Below are positions 36,389-45,672 of a DNA stretch of 64,000 nucleotides, in pieces. The DNA lies in the NCBI GenBank assembly GCA_947476065.1, contig CANJPG010000004.1, forward strand, positions 1-64,000. The letters run 5' to 3'. The translations under genes and the position numbers were made by a program. The notes under the pieces are model-generated. The model ran no database searches. It saw nothing but the letters and a program-made list of their open reading frames with translations, and was not told the origin of the DNA. Numbering within the stretch: position 1 is the first letter of the stretch; each line of letters begins with the position of its first letter. Origin of the DNA: Fidelibacterota bacterium (lineage in GTDB: Bacteria > Pseudomonadota > Alphaproteobacteria > Rhodospirillales > Rhodospirillaceae).

Positions 36389-37414
36389 ATGTCAGCCAAT
36401 TACAGCTCTGCCGGCCTTTTTCCGGATGTTGTCGCCTCCATCGGCCACACGCCGCTGATCAAATTGCGCAAAGCCTCCGAACTGACCGGCTGCACCATCC
36501 TGGCCAAGGCCGAATACGCCAATCCGGGCGGTTCAATCAAAGACCGCACCGCAAAATTCATCATCGAGGACGCCGAAGCCAAGGGCCGCTTGCAGCCTGG
36601 CGGGGTGATCGTCGAGGGAACGGCCGGAAATACCGGCATTGGCCTGACGGTTGTCGGCAATGCCAAGGGCTACCGCTCGGTGATCGTGGTGCCCGAGACC
36701 CAAAGCCAGGAAAAAAAGGACTACCTTCGCCTATTGGGCGCCGACTTACGCGAAGTAAAGGCGGTCGCGGCCGCAGACCCCAATCATTATGTGAAATTCT
36801 CCCAGCGGCTGGCCGAAGAGCTGGCCCGTACCGAGCCCAACGGCGCCATTTGGGCCAATCAGTTCGATAACGTGGCCAACCGAGACGGCCATGCGCGGGA
36901 AACCGCCGCCGAAATCTGGAACGACATCAACGGCCATATCGACGGCTTCGTTTCGGCGGTGGGAACCGGCGGCACCCTGGCCGGGGTGGGCATCGGGCTG
37001 AAGGCCAGGCGCAAGGATATCGTCGTCGCCCTCGCCGACCCCATGGGGGCCGCGCTATTCAACTTCTACGCCCACGGTCAATTGAAAGCTGAAGGCAGCT
37101 CGATCACCGAAGGCATTGGCCAGGGCCGCATCACGGCCAACCTCGAGGGCGCGCCCATCGACGACCAATTCCAGATCCACGACAAGGAAGCCCTGCCGAT
37201 CGTATTCGATCTGGTGAAGGACGAGGGCATCTGCGTCGGCGGCTCCACTGGCGTCAATATCGCCGGCGCCATTCGCCTGGCCTACAAGCTGGGACCTGGG
37301 AAAACGATCGTCACGTTCCTCACGGACTCCGGCTCGCGCTATCAAAGCAAACTCTTCAATCCGGCCTTCCTGCGTTCCAAGGACCTGCCGGTACCGGCGT
37401 GGCTCGACAAATAG
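36389..37414 (+). CDS. cysK: Cysteine synthase A (O-acetylserine sulfhydrylase)
   Basis: A 341-residue PLP enzyme that makes cysteine from O-acetylserine and sulfide. The PLP lysine is in NPGGSIKDRTA, the phosphate loop is GTGGTLAG and the C-terminal GGSTGVNIAGA is present. The substrate loop reads EGTAGNTGIG where canonical CysK has TSGNT, a change seen in a longer subfamily; this and the extra 30 residues separate it from E. coli-type CysK. Cystathionine beta-synthase-like activity cannot be excluded. A GNAT gene follows 25 bases later. Confidence 0.87.
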   Translation: MSANYSSAGLFPDVVASIGHTPLIKLRKASELTGCTILAKAEYANPGGSIKDRTAKFIIEDAEAKGRLQPGGVIVEGTAGNTGIGLTVVGNAKGYRSVIVVPETQSQEKKDYLRLLGADLREVKAVAAADPNHYVKFSQRLAEELARTEPNGAIWANQFDNVANRDGHARETAAEIWNDINGHIDGFVSAVGTGGTLAGVGIGLKARRKDIVVALADPMGAALFNFYAHGQLKAEGSSITEGIGQGRITANLEGAPIDDQFQIHDKEALPIVFDLVKDEGICVGGSTGVNIAGAIRLAYKLGPGKTIVTFLTDSGSRYQSKLFNPAFLRSKDLPVPAWLDK

Positions 37415-37439
37415 TCGAGAGCCGCCGGGAGGGCCCGGC

Positions 37440-37883
37440 ATGACTTTTGCGCTTTCAGGATTTCACACCGACGACAGTACCTCCCTGGCCGCCGCGCGGC
37501 ACATCCGCGAGGTCGTGTTTTGCCACGAGCAGGGTGTCTCCGCCGCCGACGAATGGGACGGCAAAGACGGCCTGTGTGAACATTTTTTGCTGACCGCGGA
37601 TGACCATCCCATCGGCTGCGCCCGGGTACGGCCTTACGGGCCCGGCATATTCAAGATCGAACGCGTCGCCGTATTGAAGGCGCATCGCGGGCACGGCGCC
37701 GGAAAATTCATCATGCGAGCGCTGTTGCTGCGTCTAGGCGGCGGCACCGTTATTCTGAATGCGCAGCTAGCGGTCGAAGGCTTCTACACGCGGCTGGGAT
37801 TCTCGGTGGAAGGCGAGGTTTTTGAAGAGGCCGGCATTGCGCATGTCCACATGGCGCTGCGGCCTACGCCAGCTTCGCCTTGA
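37440..37883 (+). CDS. GNAT family N-acetyltransferase
   Basis: A 147-residue acetyltransferase. It contains IREVVFCHEQGV, a strand-turn FKIERVAVLKAHRGHGAGK with the acetyl-CoA pyrophosphate loop RGHGAGK, and a C-terminal FYTRLGFSVEGEVFEEAGI-type segment, as in the ElaA/YjcF group. The substrate is unknown. GGAGG precedes the ATG by about nine bases. It is downstream of cysK and converges on the DUF885 gene with a 20-base overlap of the 3' ends. Confidence 0.85.
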   Translation: MTFALSGFHTDDSTSLAAARHIREVVFCHEQGVSAADEWDGKDGLCEHFLLTADDHPIGCARVRPYGPGIFKIERVAVLKAHRGHGAGKFIMRALLLRLGGGTVILNAQLAVEGFYTRLGFSVEGEVFEEAGIAHVHMALRPTPASP

Positions 37884-39693
37884 CCCAGTCATCGACGATG
37901 TCGGCCAGGACGGTCAGCGGCACCGAGCCGTTGCTCAGCACCACATCGTGAAATTCACGCAGATCGAACTTGCCGGCCAGTCTGGTCTTCGCAGCCTCGC
38001 GCAGCTCCAGGATATTGGCCATGCCGATCTTGTAGGCCGTCGCCTGCCCGGGATCGACGATATAACGTTCGGCGGAGTTGGTGATGTCGGTCGCGGTGTT
38101 GGGTGTGTTCTCGGTCAGGTAAGCAATGACATCAGCCCGCGTCCAGCGCGTGCTGGGCATATGGATGCCCGTGTCTACCACCAGCCGGCAGGCGCGCCAC
38201 AATTCCGATGAAAGCCGGCCGAAATCGGAATAGGGGTCTTCGTAGAAACCCATCTCCTTGGCCAGCTGTTCACAGTAGAGCCCCCAGCCTTCATCATAGG
38301 CGGTGTAACCACCGAAGCGGCGGAACTGGGGCAGGTCCCCCTGCTCCTGGGCCAGCGCGATCTGCATGTGGTGACCGGGAATCGCTTCATGATAAGCGAG
38401 CGATTCCATTTCGTATTTGGACATGACTTTCATATCGAAGGTGTTGACGTAGTAGGTGCCGGGCCGGCCGTCGAAAGCGCCGGGGCTTTGGTAGAACGCC
38501 GCCGTCGCAGATTCTTCACGGAAGTCCTCGACCGCCTTTACCACAAGCTCGGCGCGCGGCTTGTGCGCGAACACCTCGTCAAGCCGCGCGCGCATGCGCG
38601 CAACGATCTGTTTTGATCGGGCGATATAGGCGGCTTTGCCTTCCGCTGTCTGCGGGTAATAGAACTGGGGATCGTTTTTGACGAAGGTGAAAAAATCCGC
38701 CAGGTCGCCGGCGAAGCCGACTTTGGTCATGATCGCGTGGATCTCGTCGTGGATACGGGCGACGTCGCGCAAACCAAAAGTGTGGATCTCTTCGGCGGAC
38801 ATATCCGTTGTCGTGTGTACGCGCAACACGTGGGCGTAATAGGCCTCGCCGTCGGGATGGCTCCATACGCCGTCTTCGGTGCTAGCGCGCTGCTGCTGCT
38901 CCTCGCACAGCGCGATGAGCTTGTAGAAAGCCGGACGTACGACGGTCACCAGAGCGCGCACCGCCTCGCCGCGCAGCATCTGCTTGACGGCGGAGTCGAT
39001 CGCCAGCGCATCGATCTTGCCGGTGATGTCGGCCCACAGCGGGCTCATGCCGGCACCGTCAAAAGGCGCGCCTGTCAGAAGATTGCGGCAGTCCCTGAGC
39101 ACGTTGGTATAGGCAAACTTCGGTGCCAGAACGCCCGCACCTTCGCCCAGACGCATTTGCTCCAATACCTGATCGACCAGGGCCCCCACGCCATTGAGCC
39201 GGGCGATATAATTGTTCGCATCCTGGACGGTATCCACTTTGTGGATATTCATCAGGAAGGTGGGAATTTCCTGCTGCCAGCCTTGCACTTGATTGACGGG
39301 GTACTGATGGCGGCGCCAGGGATAGCTGCGCAGCAAGGTCTCGCAGCGGTATTCATAGAGGCGGTAATTGAGCTGGCCCGCGGGCGTCAATCCTGCCGGG
39401 TGAAAGTTTTCCCGCAGGTCGGCGAGTTCTTTTTGGACGCGGTCGTGATCGTCCTGTTGATGGGCTTCGCCGATGTTGTCCCATTTATCGGCATTGCTCT
39501 TGAGGCCGAGGTAGGCCTGCTCCATAGGACTGCGGCCCAGCCAGAACTGGTAGCGGCTTTCGAGCCAGCCATTCAGCCGCTGGGTGGCGGGCAAGGGATC
39601 GTCTTCACTGGCGCGCAGCAGGCGCGGCAAGCCCGCAGCGCCGAGGACGGCGGCGGATACAAGCAGGCGGCGGCGAGACAGGTGGTTTAACAA
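37864..39693 (-). CDS. DUF885 family protein, putative zinc peptidase, Tat-exported
   Basis: About 609 residues. The C-terminal half contains SLAYHEAIPGHHMQ, the HExxPGHH-like signature of DUF885, thought to be a metal-dependent peptidase fold. The N-terminus LSRRRLLVSAAVLGAAGLP is a good twin-arginine signal. I place the start at TTG 39693, which has GAGGAAA five bases upstream; the frame is open to a TTG at 39723. Export followed by peptide hydrolysis would match the neighbouring, divergent peptide-binding protein at 39866, but that is inference. Confidence 0.82.
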   Translation of the reverse strand: MLNHLSRRRLLVSAAVLGAAGLPRLLRASEDDPLPATQRLNGWLESRYQFWLGRSPMEQAYLGLKSNADKWDNIGEAHQQDDHDRVQKELADLRENFHPAGLTPAGQLNYRLYEYRCETLLRSYPWRRHQYPVNQVQGWQQEIPTFLMNIHKVDTVQDANNYIARLNGVGALVDQVLEQMRLGEGAGVLAPKFAYTNVLRDCRNLLTGAPFDGAGMSPLWADITGKIDALAIDSAVKQMLRGEAVRALVTVVRPAFYKLIALCEEQQQRASTEDGVWSHPDGEAYYAHVLRVHTTTDMSAEEIHTFGLRDVARIHDEIHAIMTKVGFAGDLADFFTFVKNDPQFYYPQTAEGKAAYIARSKQIVARMRARLDEVFAHKPRAELVVKAVEDFREESATAAFYQSPGAFDGRPGTYYVNTFDMKVMSKYEMESLAYHEAIPGHHMQIALAQEQGDLPQFRRFGGYTAYDEGWGLYCEQLAKEMGFYEDPYSDFGRLSSELWRACRLVVDTGIHMPSTRWTRADVIAYLTENTPNTATDITNSAERYIVDPGQATAYKIGMANILELREAAKTRLAGKFDLREFHDVVLSNGSVPLTVLADIVDDWVKAKLA

Positions 39694-39865
39694 GGCTTTC
39701 CTCAGCACGACCGAAGGCCTCAAGTCCCAGGGCCGTCATCTGCGGCCAAGATACACTATTTTCGAAACCTATGGCCTGGGCGTTGCATTTTTTTAGTGTG
39801 ACGGGCGCTGCCTCGTGCCTCGCCCGCGCGTGACCGGCGGCAGCGTTTCGAGGTAGGCTTTAGCC

Positions 39866-41491
39866 ATGAACGCAGCACTGAAACGGCGGCGCTTCGCGGC
39901 CGGTCTGTTGGGACTTTCGGCAGCCTGCCTTTTGGCGCCTGTTGCCGGGCCACCGGCCTATTCCAAAGACCCCGTGGTCTTGCGCCGCGGCAACCAGGCC
40001 GAGCCTTCTACCCTCGACCCCCACCTGTCCGGCGCCGCGTGGGAAAACAATATCATCGGCGATCTGTTCCTTGGCCTGACCACAGAAAACATTAAGGGCA
40101 AACCCATCGCAGGGGCCGCCGAAAGCTGGACTGTGAGCCCTGATGGCCTCCTGTGGACCTTCAAGCTACGGGCGAACCTCAAGTGGTCGGACGGTGAGCC
40201 CTTGAAGGCTTCGGACTTCGTTTTTGGCTTCCGCCGCCTACTCGATCCCAAGACCGCCGCCCAATACGCCTCCATCCAGTACGTCGTGAAGAATGCCGAG
40301 GCGGTCAACAGCAGCAAGCTGCCGGTGACGGAGGTCGGCGTACGCGCCGTCGACGACCGCACGCTGGAGATCGCGCTCGAGGCACCTACGCCCTATTTGT
40401 TGGGCCTGCTCACCCATTACACGTCCTTTCCGCTGCCCGAGCATGTCGTCAAGAAATACGGCGATGCCTGGGTCAAGCCGGGCAACATGGTTTCCAATGG
40501 CCCCTTCAAGCTGGTGGACTGGAAAGCGCACGAGGAAGTCAAGGCGTTGAAGAACCCCTTCTTTTACGATGCCGTCAACGTCGCCATCGACGAGGTCATC
40601 TACTACCCCACTGACGACCAGACAGCCGCCCTCAACCGCTTCCGCGCCCAGGAACTGGACGTCAATCTGGGCACGCGCGGCTTTCCCATCAGCCAGTATC
40701 CCTGGCTGCAGGAGAATTTGCCCGGCCAGGCCCGCATCGCGCCTATGCTGGGGACCGAATACATCGCTTTGAATGTCCGCAAGGCCCCGTTCAAGGATGC
40801 GCGCCTGCGCAAGGCCGTCTCCCTGTGCCTCGACCGTCCGCTGCTGACCGACAAGGTGCTCCGAGACGGCCAGATTCCTGCCTATTCTTTTGTGCCCACC
40901 GGCATCGACAACTATCACAACACGGCGCGGCTGGATTTCTTCGCCCAGTCGATGGAGCAGCGGCGCGCCGAGGCCTGGCGGCTGCTGGCCGACGCCGGCT
41001 ACACCGCCGATAAGCCGTTCATCTTTGAATACCTGTACATGATCAGTATCGACTCGCGGCGATCGGTCGTCGCCCAGGCGGCCATGCTGAAGGAATGCGG
41101 CATGATCGTGCGGCTGATCGGGAACGAACCTAAGATCCACTATGACGCCCTGCGCCAGTCGGATTTCACAGCCGCCCAGGCGCGCTGGGGTGCCGACTTC
41201 AACGACCCCCAGACCTTCCTCTTCCTGCTAGAGACCCGCGCGGGCGCCTACAATTACGGCAGCTACAGCAGCCCGGCCTACGACAAGCTTATCGACGAGG
41301 GCCGCACCACCCTCGACCTTGAGAAGCGAGCCCAGATCCTCGGCCAGGCGGAACAGACCGCGCTTGATGACAACGCCGTCGTCCCTTTGAGCTTTTTCAG
41401 TTCCAAAAGCCTGGTGGCACCCTATGTGAAGGGCTACGAGGACAACGCCGCCGACATCAACCGCACCCGCTGGATGCGCCTTGAGCGCTGA
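39866..41491 (+). CDS. Peptide ABC transporter substrate-binding protein (OppA-like)
   Basis: A 541-residue family 5 solute-binding protein with a signal peptide (RRRFAAGLLGLSAACLLAP). Family motifs include NQAEPSTLDPHLSG near the N-terminus, WTFKLRANLKWSDGEP, TASDFVFGFRRL-type sequence and MVSNGPFKLV. It should bind oligopeptides in the periplasm. No permease or ATPase genes lie next to it, so it must use a transporter encoded elsewhere. Its 3' end overlaps the DUF3445 gene by 11 bases. Confidence 0.9.
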   Translation: MNAALKRRRFAAGLLGLSAACLLAPVAGPPAYSKDPVVLRRGNQAEPSTLDPHLSGAAWENNIIGDLFLGLTTENIKGKPIAGAAESWTVSPDGLLWTFKLRANLKWSDGEPLKASDFVFGFRRLLDPKTAAQYASIQYVVKNAEAVNSSKLPVTEVGVRAVDDRTLEIALEAPTPYLLGLLTHYTSFPLPEHVVKKYGDAWVKPGNMVSNGPFKLVDWKAHEEVKALKNPFFYDAVNVAIDEVIYYPTDDQTAALNRFRAQELDVNLGTRGFPISQYPWLQENLPGQARIAPMLGTEYIALNVRKAPFKDARLRKAVSLCLDRPLLTDKVLRDGQIPAYSFVPTGIDNYHNTARLDFFAQSMEQRRAEAWRLLADAGYTADKPFIFEYLYMISIDSRRSVVAQAAMLKECGMIVRLIGNEPKIHYDALRQSDFTAAQARWGADFNDPQTFLFLLETRAGAYNYGSYSSPAYDKLIDEGRTTLDLEKRAQILGQAEQTALDDNAVVPLSFFSSKSLVAPYVKGYEDNAADINRTRWMRLER

Positions 41492-42245
41492 CGTTAGCGC
41501 TGACGCGGCGTCGCCCTATTACCCGGCCCGCATGGGGCTCGAGCCATTGCCGCCAGAGGCGTGGTTACTGCCCCAGCCCGGCGACGGCGCATTGCTGCGC
41601 CTGCGGGCGCAGCTGATCGAAGCCCACGGCCCCGAGGTCATTGCGGCGTTGCCTGAAGCCGATGCTGCCGTCGCCGAGCTGATGGACGAACTCCGCCGTC
41701 GTGGATACGCGATTGCGCAAACTGCGGGCGGACCGACGTCCCTTGAAGCCCTAGGCCGCGCCGTCGCCGAGGACATCTGCGTGCTCACCGAAAAGGGCGG
41801 CGGCTTTCGCCTGACCGCCGGCGTGTTGTGTTTTCCCAACCGCTGGCGGCTGTGCGAGAAGATCGGCGGTAGCGTGCTTGACGTGCATGGGCCGGTGCCC
41901 GACTACGCCGAGCACCTCAGCATCGGCGTCGATCGCTTTCTAGCAAGGCTCAAACCCGCGCGCGCCTATCTGCGGCGGAATTGGGGGCTGTCATCCTCGT
42001 CAGCCTTGTTCCTGCCCGCGCCGACACCGCCGGTAGATCCGCGACACGACGCCGATATATTTTTCCGCCGCGAAGATCAGAGCTTTTTCAAACTGCCAAA
42101 CACGGGCGCGGTGATCTTTGCCATTCGCACGGCGGTTACCCCATGGGCTGATATGCCGGAGCTGATTCGGGCGGAAATTTTGGCTATGATCGACGCTCTG
42201 CATCCCGCATGGCTGGACTACAAATCCATCAAACCAGTAAGTTAA
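41481..42245 (+). CDS. DUF3445 / heme-dependent oxidative N-demethylase family protein
   Basis: A 254-residue protein of the DUF3445 family, related to the alpha subunit of heme-dependent dimethylamine oxidative demethylase. Typical features are MGLEPLPPEAWLLPQ, a central CVLTEKGGGFRLTAGVLCFPNRW, the HGPVPDYAEHL segment and WGLSSSSALF. The substrate is unknown; the other demethylase subunits are not nearby. The start is TTG 41481, which overlaps the oppA-like gene; ATG 41532 would cut conserved residues. The stop codon sits inside a GTTAACC inverted repeat. Confidence 0.85.
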   Translation: MSADVSADAASPYYPARMGLEPLPPEAWLLPQPGDGALLRLRAQLIEAHGPEVIAALPEADAAVAELMDELRRRGYAIAQTAGGPTSLEALGRAVAEDICVLTEKGGGFRLTAGVLCFPNRWRLCEKIGGSVLDVHGPVPDYAEHLSIGVDRFLARLKPARAYLRRNWGLSSSSALFLPAPTPPVDPRHDADIFFRREDQSFFKLPNTGAVIFAIRTAVTPWADMPELIRAEILAMIDALHPAWLDYKSIKPVS

Positions 42246-42256
42246 CCTTGGTTAAC
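42241..42256. repeat. Inverted repeat overlapping the DUF3445 stop codon
   Basis: 7-bp arms GTTAACC and GGTTAAC flank a TT dinucleotide. It overlaps the TAA stop at 42243-42245. It is followed at 42371-42384 by the perfect 14-bp palindrome ATCAATATATTGAT. Both are in an AT-rich convergent intergenic region. They could bind a regulator or be chance. Confidence 0.4.
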
Positions 42257-42464
42257 ATCATCGTCCCGCACCCTTACATATATAGAGTGTAGCGGTTCAC
42301 AGGGGTTTCCCGATATTCAGCTCCCAGTTAGGCTTTCAACACATCATGTAGGGAGAATAGGACCTTATAGATCAATATATTGATGTGATATCCCATCTCG
42401 GATCGAAACGACCACTTCGCGGATGATTTTCTATCTGGAATAGAAATTTTGCGGCGAATTCCTC

Positions 42465-42496
42465 AAAAAAAACGGGCCCACCGAGGGGCCCGTTTT
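42465..42496 (-). terminator. Terminator of the GH17-GT2 gene (bidirectional)
   Basis: 8-bp stem ACGGGCCC (42472-42479) / GGGCCCGT (42486-42493). On the minus strand it is followed by eight T residues, 23 bases after the glucan synthase stop; on the plus strand by four T residues, so it may also end the DUF3445 transcript. Confidence 0.88.
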
Positions 42497-42518
42497 CGTC
42501 AAAAATTAGAGCGGAAAG

Positions 42519-45143
42519 TTAGGCGGCGAGATCGGCCTTCGACGCGCCATAGGCCTCCGCCGGAGCAGCTTCGGGTTCGCTGGCGACGACTGGATGCCAG
42601 CCGAATTTCAGCGTCGAGCCCAGCGCGACCAGCAATGACGCCGCGTAGGGGATCGCCATGATCACCAGTGCGGTCACCCAAATGCGCTCGGCGGGATCTT
42701 CCAGACGGCGAATGTGGATGGTGCCGGCGATGGCTATGATCGTGCCGACGAGCATCACTGTTTCCGTGGCCGCGATGCGCAGCGCGTGAGTCCAAGGTGC
42801 AGTGTCCTCGCACTTTGGTGTGCGCATAAAGGGCTTCGACGACGTGAACAGGCCGGCAAGCACGCCGCGGCCAACCGTGTAGGCCAGCGAAAGGCCGGTA
42901 ACGGCCGAGGCCATCGCGCCCAGGAAGCCCGTGCCAACCTTGGCGCGGTGCAGGAGAACCGTCTTGATGGTCTTCACGGTGAAGATCGCCAAGGCCACCG
43001 AGGACAGCGCCGTCAGCGGCACGTCGAAGTATTTCGGGGCGAAGGCCATCAGCAGCGACCAGATCAACGCCAGCACGCCGAAGATCAGCGCGAAGCCGTC
43101 AGCGAACCACGGCAGCCAGCCAGCCACGAAGTGATAGCGCTGGGCCAGCGTCAGTTTGGACTTGCCGCGGAAGAGCTGTGCCGAATGGCGCTTCATGATC
43201 TGCATGGCGCCATAGACCCAGCGATATCTTTGGGACTTGTAGGCGTCGTAGGTATCGGGCATCAGGCCGCGGCCCATGGTCTCGGAGGTGTAGTGCGCCG
43301 TGTAGCCGGCTTCAAAGAGTCGCAAGCCTAGTTCGGTGTCTTCGGTGATACACCATTCGGCCCAGCCGCCCACTTCTTCCATCGCCGCGCGACGGACCAC
43401 ACACATGGTGCCGTGCTGGATGATGGCGTTGTGTTCGTTGCGCTCGACCATGCCGATGCGGAAGAAGCCGGTGTATTCCTCGTAGCAGAGCTTTTTGAAC
43501 AGGCTTTCGTCGGCGTCGCGATAGTCCTGCGGGCCCTGGAAGATGGCGACCTTCGGATCGGCAAAGCCCGGCATAGCGGTCTTCAGCCAGTGCGGCATCA
43601 CCTGGTAGTCGCTGTCGATGACGCCGATGAAGGTCGCATCGGGGTGCGTCAGTTCGAGCGCCTTGTTAAGCGCGCCGGCCTTGAAGCCCTTCATGTTGTC
43701 GAAGTGGAAGAAGCGGAACTTCGGCCCGAGCGTGGCGCAGTGGGCTTCCACCGGCTTCCAATCGGCCGGGTCCTTGGTGTTGTTGTCGAGCAGGATGACT
43801 TCGTAGTCCGGATAGTCGAGACGCGCGAGCGCGTTCAACGTCTGGATCACCATCTGCGGCGGCTCGTTATAGCTGGGCACGTGGATCGAGACTTTCGGAT
43901 AGGACGTCATGAGCCCGTCAGGCACGCGCTTGCGGCCCTTGCGCCACAGGCTTAGCGCCCATTCCGAGGTTTCGGTGATCAGCAGGAGGCCAGTGAACAG
44001 GCCCGCCGGCACGATGAACATGGCACCGCCGAAGGTGCCCCAGTCGACGTAGCGCAGCGACGATGCTTCGACGATGAAGAGCGCACCGGAGACCACCAGG
44101 CCGATGATGCCGCTAAGCAGCAGATAGCCCTGCAGGCCAACCGCCGGGATAAGCATCAAGACAATCATACCGATGATTAGGCTGCCCGCGACGGCGACGC
44201 CGGCGTAGCTGGCCCAGTCTTCAAATGAAGTGAGCGTGCCGGTGAAGCTGAACTTCGGATTGCCTTCGGCGTCCATAATGCCCCAGAACGCGCCGACAGA
44301 GCCTTCCTTCACGGCTTTGAACGGCTGGTCGAAGGCTTCGATGACGTAGTAGTCGTAGTTCTTGGCAGTCGCAAGGTTGAGGAAGTGACGATAGAAGTAG
44401 GCGGCCATGGCCGGCGACGGCACTGCGCCGCGCTTGACGCGGCCTTCCGAGGGCCAGCCGGCTTCGGTGATGACGATCTTCTTGCGCGGGAATTCTTTCT
44501 GCATCTGGGTGACGTAGTCTTCGACCCAGTCCATGGACTTGTCGGCGGCCACACCTTCCCAGTAGGGCAGCAGGTTGATGCCGATGAAATCGGACTCGCG
44601 CGCCATCTTCGGGTTGTTGGTCCAAAGGGCCGGCACGTCGACGGTGCCGATCTCGACCTTCTTGTTGGTGATGGCTTTTTTGACGCGCAGGATGTAGGCC
44701 GACAGCTCATCGGCGGTCAGTTCGCCGCGCAGGATGACTTCGTTGCCTACGAACACGCGGTCGACAACCCCGGGATTGTCGTTGACGGCTTTGATGCCCT
44801 TCGCCATCAGCTTCTCGTTCATCTCGAGGTCGTCGCTGAGCCAGATGCCGAGGGAAACCTTCAGGCCGTATTCCTTGGCGATATAGGGCACCCGGTCGAT
44901 GCCGGCGTCGGTGGTATAGGTACGCACGCGCTTGGTGATCGTGGACAGGCGAGCCATGTCCTGGCGAAGGACTGATTCAGGTATTGTTTCCTGAAGCTGG
45001 GATTCGTTGTAAAGGCCGCTCGGGCTGTAGGAGAGGCCCTTCATTTCACCGCGCCAGTCAGGGGCATCGAGCGGTCGGTCGAGGGAGGCCCAGAGGACAG
45101 CCGAACCGAGGCACACTGCCAACAGCGCAATCAGGATCCGCAT
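42519..45143 (-). CDS. GH17-GT2 fusion, beta-1,3-glucan synthase (NdvB-like, Bradyrhizobium type)
   Basis: An 874-residue inner-membrane protein. An N-terminal anchor is followed by a glycoside hydrolase family 17 domain (about 30-310) with both catalytic Glu motifs, FVGNEVI and ITEAGWPSEG. After four membrane helices comes a cellulose-synthase-like GT2 domain (about 410-680) with VIDSDYQV, CITEDTELG and QRYRWVYG, i.e. the D, DxD, TED and QxxRW set. Five or so helices finish the protein. This architecture matches enzymes of cyclic beta-(1,3)(1,6)-glucan synthesis, where the GH17 domain remodels the nascent chain. Periplasmic osmoregulated glucan is the likely product. Confidence 0.85.
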   Translation of the reverse strand: MRILIALLAVCLGSAVLWASLDRPLDAPDWRGEMKGLSYSPSGLYNESQLQETIPESVLRQDMARLSTITKRVRTYTTDAGIDRVPYIAKEYGLKVSLGIWLSDDLEMNEKLMAKGIKAVNDNPGVVDRVFVGNEVILRGELTADELSAYILRVKKAITNKKVEIGTVDVPALWTNNPKMARESDFIGINLLPYWEGVAADKSMDWVEDYVTQMQKEFPRKKIVITEAGWPSEGRVKRGAVPSPAMAAYFYRHFLNLATAKNYDYYVIEAFDQPFKAVKEGSVGAFWGIMDAEGNPKFSFTGTLTSFEDWASYAGVAVAGSLIIGMIVLMLIPAVGLQGYLLLSGIIGLVVSGALFIVEASSLRYVDWGTFGGAMFIVPAGLFTGLLLITETSEWALSLWRKGRKRVPDGLMTSYPKVSIHVPSYNEPPQMVIQTLNALARLDYPDYEVILLDNNTKDPADWKPVEAHCATLGPKFRFFHFDNMKGFKAGALNKALELTHPDATFIGVIDSDYQVMPHWLKTAMPGFADPKVAIFQGPQDYRDADESLFKKLCYEEYTGFFRIGMVERNEHNAIIQHGTMCVVRRAAMEEVGGWAEWCITEDTELGLRLFEAGYTAHYTSETMGRGLMPDTYDAYKSQRYRWVYGAMQIMKRHSAQLFRGKSKLTLAQRYHFVAGWLPWFADGFALIFGVLALIWSLLMAFAPKYFDVPLTALSSVALAIFTVKTIKTVLLHRAKVGTGFLGAMASAVTGLSLAYTVGRGVLAGLFTSSKPFMRTPKCEDTAPWTHALRIAATETVMLVGTIIAIAGTIHIRRLEDPAERIWVTALVIMAIPYAASLLVALGSTLKFGWHPVVASEPEAAPAEAYGASKADLAA

Positions 45144-45672
45144 TTTGTTTAGACTTTCCTTGCCCGTGCTTTGTTTTTGTTTTTACCCCGCCGCCCCCCG
45201 AACCTGTGACTCACCAGGCGCGGCTCACGGACGTCTTACGAACCCAGTTTTTGAACGAGAAAGATGGCGGGAAGATGAACGCATCTGGGCACGTTGATGA
45301 AAACGGTGCCATGGCGTTATCGCCTGCCTTTCAGAACGGTGTGCGGAAGGTCGGTTGCGAGGCCGTTGGCTTCCGTCAGCTTTATATCAAAGGTAGCGTT
45401 GGCCTCAAAGTGCGATTTGTGCAGTGCACCAACGACATAAACCCATTGGTTTGATGGATAATTTTGTAATTAAATTATTAAATTCAATGATATGGCATAA
45501 TTAGACGTCGTGCCGCAAAAGGAGGTGGCTCAGCCTTCATCGCCATGCGAACAACCGCGTTCAAAGATGCAAATTCCGATTCCAAAAGACATACAATTAA
45601 TATGCCTATTCTAACCCCCCGCGTTGAGAATCACGTTCCCAGCGTGGCCCGGCCAATTGCGCACAGCCAGCC
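45144..45672. other. 529-bp intergenic region between glucan synthase and rlmJ
   Basis: It carries divergent promoters for the two flanking genes. No coding sequence is convincing; the plus-strand frame ending at 45454 is not. An AT-rich block (about 45455-45500) and an AGGAGG-like AAAGGAGGTGG (45520-45530) that leads to no clear ORF are visible. GC drops clearly compared with its neighbours. Confidence 0.5.

Noticed and set aside
44984-45454. A 156-codon plus-strand open frame upstream of rlmJ
   Set aside because: It overlaps the start of the glucan synthase gene antisense, is rich in Arg/Gly/Pro with no fold pattern and has no ribosome-binding site.
45520-45530. AAAGGAGGTGG as a ribosome-binding site for a small gene
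   Set aside because: No start codon at suitable distance opens a frame of meaningful length.
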